The notes under the pieces were generated by a model. That model ran no database searches and was not told where the DNA came from. It was given only the letters and a program-made list of their open reading frames with translations. Shown here one piece after another: positions 1 through 6,413 of a DNA stretch of 57,838 nt. Source of the stretch: Caulobacteraceae bacterium (GTDB lineage: Bacteria > Pseudomonadota > Alphaproteobacteria > Caulobacterales > Caulobacteraceae); assembly GCA_020852035.1 (NCBI GenBank), contig JADZBR010000175.1, forward strand, positions 1-57,838, in the 5' to 3' direction. Numbering within the stretch: position 1 is the first letter of the stretch; each line of letters starts with the position of its first letter. The translations under genes and the position numbers were made by a program.

Positions 1-1
1 T

Positions 2-37
2 CAGAGCCGCTCGCGCGGCGACGTCGAACTCTTCTAG
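2..37 (+). CDS. 3' end of an upstream gene (partial, unidentified)
   Basis: One frame is open from the first bases of the window to a TAG at 35-37 and reads QSRSRGDVELF before the stop. It would be the last eleven codons of a plus-strand gene lying outside the window. The codons are GC-rich like the neighbouring genes, but the piece is too short to identify or to prove coding. Confidence 0.25.
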   Translation, partial: QSRSRGDVELF

Positions 38-157
38 GTCAGCATTCGAGCCTGGAGCCCGGCCGAATCGAAATGGCGAAGACCCGACAGTTTGTGTCGC
101 CGACGGGCGACCCCGGGGGAATCGCCGACGTTGCTGGGCTGGAGGGATTTGTCGGGC

Positions 158-757
158 GTGAAGGGCAGACCTGGGGCGTCGATCGACGCCGCTCCCGCTG
201 AAGTTTCCAGCGGCTACCTGACCCACTGGGCTGTCTCGCGAACGCGCCCGACCGCGATCGTGACGCTCGACATGCGGCTCGTCTGGGCGAACGAAGCGGC
301 GATCACGATGCTCCGCGAGGGTTCGACCTTCGGATTGCAGGGCGGCCAGCTCGTCTGCGTCGACAAGGCCCAGAACGGCGATTTCGCCGCGCTGGTCGCG
401 CGTTCGGACCATCGCCCCTGGCTCTGGGCCTGCGCGGCCGGCGACAACCACATGCTGGTCAAGGCCGAGCTCATCCATCCCGCCGGAGCCCCTCCGGCCG
501 CGGTTCTGGAGTTCTGCCCGGCGCAGGATTCCGACGCCTATCTGTGGGCCGACATCGGCAAGATCTTCGGGCTGACTCCGGCCGAAACCGCCGTGACGAA
601 GCGCGTCGTCGACGGCATTCGCGCCGACATGATCGCCGCCGATCTGAACGTCACCATCGAGACCGTCAGGACGCACCTTAGACGCGCGTACAGCAAGCTG
701 GCGGTCAACAGCCTCGGCCAGATGACGGCCCTGGTCGGCGGCTACAGGTTGCGTTGA
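158..757 (+). CDS. LuxR-type HTH regulator with PAS-like N-terminus
   Basis: About 200 aa. The C-terminal ~60 residues form a LuxR/FixJ-type helix-turn-helix: FGLTPAETAVTKRVVDG, then a recognition helix around NVTIETVRTHLRRAYSK. The N-terminal half carries a PAS-like stretch (TAIVTLDMRLVWANEAA), suggesting a small-molecule or redox sensor fused to the DNA-binding domain. No phospho-acceptor receiver domain is visible. The GTG at 158 is preferred because GGAGG lies at 141-145; the frame is open upstream and a TTG at 92 is the alternative. The gene sits directly upstream of the pilus operon and is co-oriented with it, separated by 460 bp, so a regulator of that operon is plausible but inferred only from position. 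Confidence 0.75.
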   Translation: MKGRPGASIDAAPAEVSSGYLTHWAVSRTRPTAIVTLDMRLVWANEAAITMLREGSTFGLQGGQLVCVDKAQNGDFAALVARSDHRPWLWACAAGDNHMLVKAELIHPAGAPPAAVLEFCPAQDSDAYLWADIGKIFGLTPAETAVTKRVVDGIRADMIAADLNVTIETVRTHLRRAYSKLAVNSLGQMTALVGGYRLR

Positions 758-944
758 GAAACAAAGTCACGGCCGCGACAAATATTCACGATCTTCGGAA
801 AATGGCGAAAAAACAACGTATAATCGTTAATTTTTCGCGTTCGAGGTCATGTTTTCACCACAATTTTTTCGCTCTCGAGTTGAAACTCCAATTCCTCATC
901 AAATTTGAGGACGCGGTCCGCGCACACCAGCCATAAGTTGTTTT

Positions 945-959
945 TTAAGGAAGCGTTAA
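945..959 (+). promoter_or_regulatory. CtrA-type box TTAA-N7-TTAA
   Basis: The sequence reads TTAA-GGAAGCG-TTAA. The consensus for the Caulobacterales cell-cycle regulator CtrA is TTAA-N7-TTAAC; this copy differs only in the last base (G for C). It lies about 260 bp upstream of the first pilin gene, at the boundary of the AT-rich block. CtrA control would tie pilus synthesis to the cell cycle, as for flagella and type IV pili in Caulobacter. This is a motif match only. Confidence 0.5.
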
Positions 960-1022
960 GTTTCCGAATGGTGGGGGCGACGGCGGCTGAGCCGCCCAAG
1001 CCGGATAACCGGGGGCGAAATG

Positions 1023-1045
1023 CGGCGGCCGGCCCACGGCCGCCG
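1023..1045 (+). other. Strong hairpin in pilus leader (1)
   Basis: A perfect 9-bp stem (CGGCGGCCG with CGGCCGCCG) closes a 5-nt loop at 1032-1036. No T-tract follows, so it is not a classical intrinsic terminator. It could be an mRNA-stabilising or attenuating structure in the pilus 5' leader. Confidence 0.5.
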
Positions 1046-1083
1046 GAACGAACTCGGCTGTCCTTCCCGCAAAACCCGCCTCA

Positions 1084-1102
1084 CGCCCGCCATCGGCGGG
1101 CG
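1084..1102 (+). other. Strong hairpin in pilus leader (2)
   Basis: A perfect 8-bp stem (CGCCCGCC with GGCGGGCG) closes a 3-nt loop (ATC). It lies 38 bp after the first hairpin. No T-run follows. Confidence 0.5.
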
Positions 1103-1218
1103 AGGGCACGATTTTGGTTCGGGTCCTTGGGCCGCTCCCTGCGGCTTTGGGGTCCACTCATTGGCCGGTTCGCCGGTCGGCAGTTGGGCCCTCGGGCCGA
1201 TATCTTGGAGACGACCTT

Positions 1219-1815
1219 ATGAAACTCGCTTTGATCGGCGCTTCGGCGCTGTCGCTTCTGATGGCCACTTCGGCCTCGGCCGCCGGCCCGTCGCCGTCGC
1301 CCATCAACATCCCTGTCAATGGCAACGTTCCCGCCGCCTGCGGCGTGGGCCACCAATCCGGCGGCGGCCCCGGGCCCGGCTACTCTTTGACCGCCAACGT
1401 GGCTCTCGGTGACATCACCGACGCCAACGGCTTCCTTTCGGTCGCCGACAAGACCATCAACTTCGGCAACATCTGGTGCAACGGCGGCGCGACCTTGACC
1501 CTCGCTGTCACCCCGCTGTCCACCACGACCCCCCTGACCGATCCGGACTCCTTCGACAGTTCGTTCGCGATGGAGGTCACGAAAGGCGCTCTGACCAAGA
1601 GCATCTTCAGCTACTTCGGCGGCCCCACCCAGGTCAGCTCCACCGCCACCACGCCGGGTTCGCTGGTTTATGCCAACCCCGCGGCGTTCGAAACGGGCGG
1701 CGCCGGCTACGCCGAGGCGATCCTGCGGGTCCTGGCCCCGACCAGCGGCGGCAACGACCGCCCGATGGCCGGCGCCTACACGGGCAGCGTCACGCTGACC
1801 GTCACGTCCAACTAA
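1219..1815 (+). CDS. SCPU-type pilin-like subunit 1
   Basis: 198 aa, secreted. The signal peptide is MKLALIGASALSLLMATSASA. The mature part has the two-cysteine layout of Spore-coat-U/archaic pilin domains: one Cys near the mature N-terminus (AACGVG), a second in NIWCNGGATLTL, and a C-terminal strand MAGAYTGSVTLTV typical of subunits assembled by donor-strand exchange. It shares the phrase DITDANGFLS and a WCN motif with subunits 3 and 4, forming one subfamily. GGAG at 1207-1210 supports the ATG at 1219. It is first in the operon; in Csu-type operons the first gene encodes the major shaft pilin, so this is the best candidate for that role (inference). Confidence 0.8.
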   Translation: MKLALIGASALSLLMATSASAAGPSPSPINIPVNGNVPAACGVGHQSGGGPGPGYSLTANVALGDITDANGFLSVADKTINFGNIWCNGGATLTLAVTPLSTTTPLTDPDSFDSSFAMEVTKGALTKSIFSYFGGPTQVSSTATTPGSLVYANPAAFETGGAGYAEAILRVLAPTSGGNDRPMAGAYTGSVTLTVTSN

Positions 1816-1881
1816 CGGGAACGTCGGACGGGCGGCCACGCCGCCCGTCCGGCCTCTTGCGTACCTTTCAAGGAAGCCCCG

Positions 1882-2511
1882 ATGCTCAAGTCCCTCGCAA
1901 AGCCCGCCGGAGCCCTCGTGGCGACCGCCGTGCTGGCGTGCGCGGGCGGGGCTTTCGCCCAGACCGTGACCGCCGTTTCGGCGGCGGCCCTGGGGGCCGG
2001 CTACACGGCCCAGGACGCGCCGCTCGGCGCGCCGACCGAATTGCGGATCGACCTTAAGGGTCGCGTGGCCCCGCGCTGCGACCTGGTGACGCCGCCGGTC
2101 GCGAGCGGGACCCTGCGGTTCAGCCGCCCCGGCCAGGGCTCAGCGCCCTTCGCCATCGACTGCAACGCGCCCTTCAACCTGCGCGTGGTTTCCCAGCACG
2201 GCGGCTTCGCCAGCGTCGACCCGACGCCCGGCGTCAAGACCCTGATGCCCTACGAGGTGGCCGTCGACGTCGGCACCGACCGGGGCCGCCGCAATCTCGG
2301 CTGGTGCCGGGCCGCGGCCCTGACGACCTCGGCCGCCGGCGGCTGCGTCTTTGCGCCCAACAGCCCCTCGCGCGGCTGGTCCTCCGGCGAGGACGCGGCC
2401 ATCAACCAGACCGGCGCGCTGCACCTGCGCTGGGCCGGCCAGGCCGAGGGCGCGCCGCTGCTCGGCGCCTACACCGACACCATCGTGATCGAGCTGGAGG
2501 TCCGCGCGTGA
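1882..2511 (+). CDS. SCPU-type pilin-like subunit 2
   Basis: 209 aa with a signal peptide ending near GGAFAQ. The mature part has PRCDLV and a second Cys in AIDCNAPFNLRV followed by SQHGGFAS, the pattern CN-x-(H/F)-x-L-x-(S)-x-x-GG seen in subunits 5-7. Two extra cysteines (GWC and GGC) could form an additional disulfide not found in the other subunits. It ends LLGAYTDTIVIELEVRA, the usual terminal strand. AAGGAAG precedes the ATG. It sits 66 bp after subunit 1 and is presumably co-transcribed. It may be a minor or adaptor subunit, which sequence alone cannot decide. Confidence 0.78.
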   Translation: MLKSLAKPAGALVATAVLACAGGAFAQTVTAVSAAALGAGYTAQDAPLGAPTELRIDLKGRVAPRCDLVTPPVASGTLRFSRPGQGSAPFAIDCNAPFNLRVVSQHGGFASVDPTPGVKTLMPYEVAVDVGTDRGRRNLGWCRAAALTTSAAGGCVFAPNSPSRGWSSGEDAAINQTGALHLRWAGQAEGAPLLGAYTDTIVIELEVRA

Positions 2512-2551
2512 CCCCCGCTCCCCGCCGCCCGGGCCCACCGAGGAGACTTCC

Positions 2552-3079
2552 GTGAAGGTTCACCGACTCTTGGCCCTCGGACTTGGCCTGGCGGCCAGCG
2601 CCACGGCGGCCTCGGCCCAGGACGCCACCCTGCTGCAGGTGAAGTCCAACGTGACGCCCTACTGCACGACCATGACCCCGACCGCTCCGGCTCCCTTGAA
2701 CGTCGGCGCGCTGACCGACGCCAACGGCCTGCTGGTCGCCACCTTCGGCGGCACGACGACGCGCGACCTCGGCGCCTATTACTGCAACGCCCCGGCCACG
2801 GTCACGCTGGCGGCCTCGCCGCTGATGCAGACCGCCGGCACGCCGGTCGCCTACCCCGACAGCTTCACCAACCGCATCGACTACATCGCCAACCTGACCT
2901 GGGACGACCTCAGCCTGCCGGCCAGCAGCGCCTCCCCGAGCCCGGCGACCCATGTCGGCACGGAAGCCAACACCGGCAATCTGATCATCTCGGTGTCCGA
3001 CCCGGACATCTCCGGCACGCAGCGGCCGATCGCCGGCGACTACGCCGGGACGGTCACCCTGACCGTCGTGCTGAACTAG
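2552..3079 (+). CDS. SCPU-type pilin-like subunit 3
   Basis: 175 aa, the shortest of the set. It starts with GTG 7 nt after GAGGAG (2540-2545). Signal peptide to about ASAQ; mature part with TPYCTTM, ALTDANGLL, YYCNAPATVTL and the terminal strand IAGDYAGTVTLTVVLN. The LTDANG and CNAPxT phrases place it with subunits 1 and 4, indicating duplication within the operon. Folding is expected to need the chaperone encoded at 5646. Confidence 0.78.
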   Translation: MKVHRLLALGLGLAASATAASAQDATLLQVKSNVTPYCTTMTPTAPAPLNVGALTDANGLLVATFGGTTTRDLGAYYCNAPATVTLAASPLMQTAGTPVAYPDSFTNRIDYIANLTWDDLSLPASSASPSPATHVGTEANTGNLIISVSDPDISGTQRPIAGDYAGTVTLTVVLN

Positions 3080-3096
3080 TCGCGGAAGCCCGGATC

Positions 3097-3669
3097 ATGA
3101 TGCGTTCGACCCTCCTCGCTTTCGCCGCCGTCGCCGCCGCGCTCGCCGCCGCGCCGGCCGCCCTGGCCCTGCCGGCCTCCTCGACGATCACCGTCACCGG
3201 CGAGGTCGACAAAGCCTGCGCGATCGGCCAGCCGACGCTGGTCACCCTCAGCCTCAACGACCTGACCGGGCCCGACGGCCGGATCTCGGCCTCGCTGGCC
3301 AGCAGCTCGGTCGCCGCCTCGACCGAGATCGAGAACGTCTGGTGCAACGCGCCCAGCACGCTCTCGCTGGACGCCGCGCCGATGGCCCTGCTGCAGCCCT
3401 ATCTGCCGCTGACGCCGCCGGGCTTCACGCGCCTGCTCACCTATGACGCCACACTCACCGGCTGGCCGTCGCCGCTGGTCGACCGCCCGCTGATCGGCGA
3501 CGCGGCCAAGACCGCGACCGCGGACGAGGCGCACGCCGGGCCGAACCTGGTGCTCAGCATCTCCAGCCTGGAGGCGCTCAACGCCGCCGGCACCGCGCCC
3601 AACACCACCGCGGTCCTGGAGGCCGGCACCTACTCCGGTCAGGTCATCATCGGAGTCACCGTCCAGTAG
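3097..3669 (+). CDS. SCPU-type pilin-like subunit 4
   Basis: 190 aa, with a signal peptide ending near ALALPA. Characteristic points are KACAIG, DLTGPDGRIS, ENVWCNAPSTLSL and the terminal strand EAGTYSGQVIIGVTVQ. It belongs to the subunit 1/3/4 subfamily. It begins 17 bp after subunit 3, with GGAAG in front, and is followed at 2 bp by subunit 5. ATG codons at 3097 and 3100 are both possible starts. Confidence 0.78.
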   Translation: MMRSTLLAFAAVAAALAAAPAALALPASSTITVTGEVDKACAIGQPTLVTLSLNDLTGPDGRISASLASSSVAASTEIENVWCNAPSTLSLDAAPMALLQPYLPLTPPGFTRLLTYDATLTGWPSPLVDRPLIGDAAKTATADEAHAGPNLVLSISSLEALNAAGTAPNTTAVLEAGTYSGQVIIGVTVQ

Positions 3670-3671
3670 CC

Positions 3672-4274
3672 ATGCCGCCCGACCGCGCCCTTCTCCATGC
3701 CCTGTGCGGCGGCGCCCTCATCGCGGTCGCCGGCGGCGCCTTCACGTTCGCCGCGGCGCAGGAGAAGACGGTCGTGGTGACGGTGACCGGCTCGGCCGAG
3801 CAGAGCTGTTCCCTGGGCCAGCCCGAGCCGGACGGCGGCGCGCAGAGCAATTTCGACGCGCCGTCGGGGTCGATCTTCAGCATCTCGGTGCTCGGCGATC
3901 CCGTCACCCTCTCAACCCGTGCGGCCAGCCTGACCCTGGAGATGGAAGCCTCCTGCAACAGCGCCCACCGGGTGCTGCTGGCCAGCGACGGCAACGGTCT
4001 GTGGCGCAATGGCGTCACCACGCCGGTGGCCGGCTTCGGCTCGGCCGTGCCCTATCGCGCCAGCCTGCTGTGGGCCGACAGCGAGGAGAGCCTGATCGCC
4101 GAAGCCGCCCAGCGGCGGAACGTCGAGCGCGAGCTGCTGGTCAGCGGCCCCAGCGCCGGCCAGATGCGCCTGGAGTTCGCCATCGCCGCCGGCGACACCA
4201 ACGCCGGAACCGGCGCACCGCTGCTGGCCGGCGAATATTCCGACGTGCTGCGCGTCACCCTGGAGTCGCAATGA
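3672..4274 (+). CDS. SCPU-type pilin-like subunit 5
   Basis: 200 aa. Signal peptide up to about FAAAQ; mature part with EQSCSLG, EASCNSAHRVLLASDGNG and the end LLAGEYSDVLRVTLES. The CN-x-x-H-x-(L)-L-x-S-x-x-G-(G/N)-L-x-N phrase groups it with subunits 6 and 7. It overlaps subunit 6 by 4 bp (ATGA), implying translational coupling. Confidence 0.77.
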   Translation: MPPDRALLHALCGGALIAVAGGAFTFAAAQEKTVVVTVTGSAEQSCSLGQPEPDGGAQSNFDAPSGSIFSISVLGDPVTLSTRAASLTLEMEASCNSAHRVLLASDGNGLWRNGVTTPVAGFGSAVPYRASLLWADSEESLIAEAAQRRNVERELLVSGPSAGQMRLEFAIAAGDTNAGTGAPLLAGEYSDVLRVTLESQ

Positions 4275-4843
4275 TGACCCGGGCCGCCCGCACGCTCGCC
4301 ATCGTCGCCGCCCTGGCCACCGCCGCTTCGACAGCCGCGGCCCAGGACGTGCTGCCGTCGTCGACGATCCAGGCGACCTTCCGCGGCGTGGCGCCCGCCG
4401 GCTGCCGCCTAGACGCGCCGACCGCGCCGTCCACCTCCAACGCCACCGTCGGCGGCCTGGCGCCGGGCTCGGCCGAGATCGCCTTCAACCCGCTGGTTGG
4501 CGATGACAGCGCGCCCCTCGGCGCCTCGGTGAGGCTGGTGCTGCCGGCGATCTGCAACCAGGCCCACACCCTCAGCCTGACCAGCGTCAACGGCGGGCTG
4601 AAGAACGCCGCTGGCCCGCCGCCTTCCGGGCCCTTCCGGGCGGTGCTGCCCTACAATGTGGTGGTGACCTGGGCGGGCGAGGATCAGTCGTTCGCCTCCG
4701 GCCAGGGCGCGACGCTGATGAACATCGGCGACGCCGTCTCCGACGTGGTCACCGTCACCATCCAGCTGCCGGCCGGGGGCGCGCCCCTGACGGCCGGGAC
4801 CTATTCGGACGAGCTCGTCCTCGAGCTCGGTGTGGCCGGGTGA
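4271..4843 (+). CDS. SCPU-type pilin-like subunit 6
   Basis: 190 aa starting MMTRAARTLAIVAALA, with a signal peptide to about AAAQ. Key points are PAGCRLD, AICNQAHTLSLTSVNGGLKN and the terminal strand LTAGTYSDELVLELGVAG. It belongs to the subunit 5/6/7 subfamily. The start overlaps the stop of subunit 5. The frame is open further upstream, but only this start gives a signal peptide. Confidence 0.77.
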   Translation: MMTRAARTLAIVAALATAASTAAAQDVLPSSTIQATFRGVAPAGCRLDAPTAPSTSNATVGGLAPGSAEIAFNPLVGDDSAPLGASVRLVLPAICNQAHTLSLTSVNGGLKNAAGPPPSGPFRAVLPYNVVVTWAGEDQSFASGQGATLMNIGDAVSDVVTVTIQLPAGGAPLTAGTYSDELVLELGVAG

Positions 4844-4936
4844 GGCGGGCATGACGCTTTCGACCTCTTCGACCGCTCGCCTGAACAACCAGCCGGGGAC
4901 GCCACGGGCGCGCCAGGCCGGATGAAGGACATCGCC

Positions 4937-5563
4937 ATGAAGACCATCGCCAGCCTCGCCGCCGCCGCCGCTCTCCTGGCGTGCGCGGGCCAAGCCTCAG
5001 CAGCCGACCCGTCCGTCACCCTCTTGGGGATGGCCGAAGGCTCCTGCAGCCTGCCCGACACCTGGGTGTTCGTGACCCAGACCGGCGGCGCCTCGGCCGC
5101 GCAGTTCTCGGGCATGACCTGGTCGATCCCGACCGAGGCGTTCGCGACCAGCTCTTCCGAAGCGGTCGCAGGAGATGAGTATTCGATCCGCCTTCGCGGC
5201 CTGGCCTTCTGCAACACCTCGCACAGCGTGCTGCTGAGCAGCACTCGTGGCGGTCTGAAGAACGGCCTCAGCGCACCGCCGCCGCCCGGCTTCGCCAACC
5301 GGCGCGCCATGCGCTACGAGGCCCAGTGGAGCACGGAAGCGGTTGGCAGCAGCTCGGTGGGCGGCCTGGGTCCGACGGTCGTGCTGACCCCGACGGGGCC
5401 GGCGCAGGCGGCGATCATGGACTACATCGTCAGCTCTTCCCTGCCGCCGCCCGGCGTTCGCGGCTTCGACGTCCAGATGAGCCTGCAGCGCGACCCGATC
5501 GCCGAACCCCTGGTCGCCGGCGCCTATAGCGACACCCTCACCATCACCCTGTCGGTCGACTGA
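4937..5563 (+). CDS. SCPU-type pilin-like subunit 7
   Basis: 208 aa. The ATG at 4937 is chosen over 4922 because AAGGA (4926-4930) sits at the right distance and the protein then begins directly with a signal peptide (MKTIASLAAAAALLACAG). Mature part: EGSCSLPD, AFCNTSHSVLLSSTRGGLKN and the terminal strand LVAGAYSDTLTITLSVD. It is closest in pattern to subunit 6. It precedes the chaperone gene by 82 bp. Confidence 0.77.
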   Translation: MKTIASLAAAAALLACAGQASAADPSVTLLGMAEGSCSLPDTWVFVTQTGGASAAQFSGMTWSIPTEAFATSSSEAVAGDEYSIRLRGLAFCNTSHSVLLSSTRGGLKNGLSAPPPPGFANRRAMRYEAQWSTEAVGSSSVGGLGPTVVLTPTGPAQAAIMDYIVSSSLPPPGVRGFDVQMSLQRDPIAEPLVAGAYSDTLTITLSVD

Positions 5564-5645
5564 CGGACGAGACGAATTTCATCGGTCTCGGGCCGGCCGG
5601 GACCATTGTGCAGCCAAAGCCGCGACGGCGGCTGATGGAGAGTTC

Positions 5646-6410
5646 ATGCGCCGCCCGATGCGAGTCCTTGCAGCCGCCCTTGGCCTGATTTTCTGTTTCG
5701 CCGGCGTCGGCGCCGTCCGGGCCATGACCGTCCAGCCGGTGGCGGTCGACCTGCGCATGTCGGGCCGCGAGATGAGCGCGCCGGTGCGGGTCGAGAACAA
5801 CGGCCCCAATCCCCTGCCGATCGAGATCCGCATCGTCGAGACCGAGTTCTCGCCGGACGGGGTGAAGGCGTCGGACAATCTCTCCGACGAGGTCATCGCC
5901 TTCCCGCCCCAGGCCCTCATCCCGCCGGGTCAGACCCAGGTGTTCCGCCTGCAGTATGTCGGCGACCCCGGCTCGGAGCGCAGCAAGCACTACTACGCCG
6001 AAGTGGCCCAACTGCCGGTCGAACTTCCGGAGGGCCAGTCGGCCATCCAGATTCTCTACAATTTCCAGGTGATGGTGAACGTCGCCTCGGTGATCGGCGG
6101 CCCGTCCGACCTGTCGGTGGTCAGCGCGGAGGCGGCCACGAACGCCGACGGCAAGAACGTCGCGGCCTTCACCATCCGCAACAGCGGGCTCAACTACGGC
6201 TATCTCAGCCGCTCGCAGATCGTCGTCACCCAGAAGGACGCCGGCGGCCACGAACTGCTGAAGAAGACCCTCAGCGCCAACGACGTTCAGCAGCAGATCG
6301 GCTTCGGCCTGGTGGGCCCGGAAAGCACCCGCCGCTTCGTCTCCCCGATCGAACTGGAGTCGGCCGAGGGCGTCGTCGAAGTCTCGCTGTCGAAGCCGCG
6401 CAACCGCTAG
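5646..6410 (+). CDS. Periplasmic pilus chaperone (PapD-like)
   Basis: 254 aa, close to the family norm of about 240-250. The signal peptide ends near AVRA. The mature N-terminal Ig-like domain begins TVQPVAVDLRMSG, with the conserved run SAPVRVENNGPNPLPIEI and the line IPPGQTQVFRLQYV. The phrase YYAEVAQLPVELP corresponds to the F1-G1 edge region that caps pilin subunits. Its job is to fold and stabilise SCPU subunits in the periplasm by donor-strand complementation and deliver them to the usher 3 bp downstream. GGAGAG precedes the ATG. Confidence 0.88.
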   Translation: MRRPMRVLAAALGLIFCFAGVGAVRAMTVQPVAVDLRMSGREMSAPVRVENNGPNPLPIEIRIVETEFSPDGVKASDNLSDEVIAFPPQALIPPGQTQVFRLQYVGDPGSERSKHYYAEVAQLPVELPEGQSAIQILYNFQVMVNVASVIGGPSDLSVVSAEAATNADGKNVAAFTIRNSGLNYGYLSRSQIVVTQKDAGGHELLKKTLSANDVQQQIGFGLVGPESTRRFVSPIELESAEGVVEVSLSKPRNR

Positions 6411-6413
6411 GCC

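Larger units (their letters stand above)
758..1218 (+). promoter_or_regulatory. Pilus-operon regulatory gap: AT-rich part plus structured GC-rich part
   Basis: No convincing gene lies here. Bases 760-960 are strikingly AT-rich against the surrounding GC-rich DNA and end in the TTAA-N7-TTAA box. Bases 960-1218 return to high GC and hold two strong hairpins before the ribosome binding site (GGAG at 1207-1210) of the first pilin. The length and composition suggest a regulated promoter followed by a long structured leader. I found no match to a known riboswitch; a c-di-GMP aptamer core was looked for and not seen. Confidence 0.55.

Noticed and set aside
960..1218. Possible c-di-GMP riboswitch in the pilus leader
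   Set aside because: The conserved aptamer core was not found; only simple hairpins are visible.
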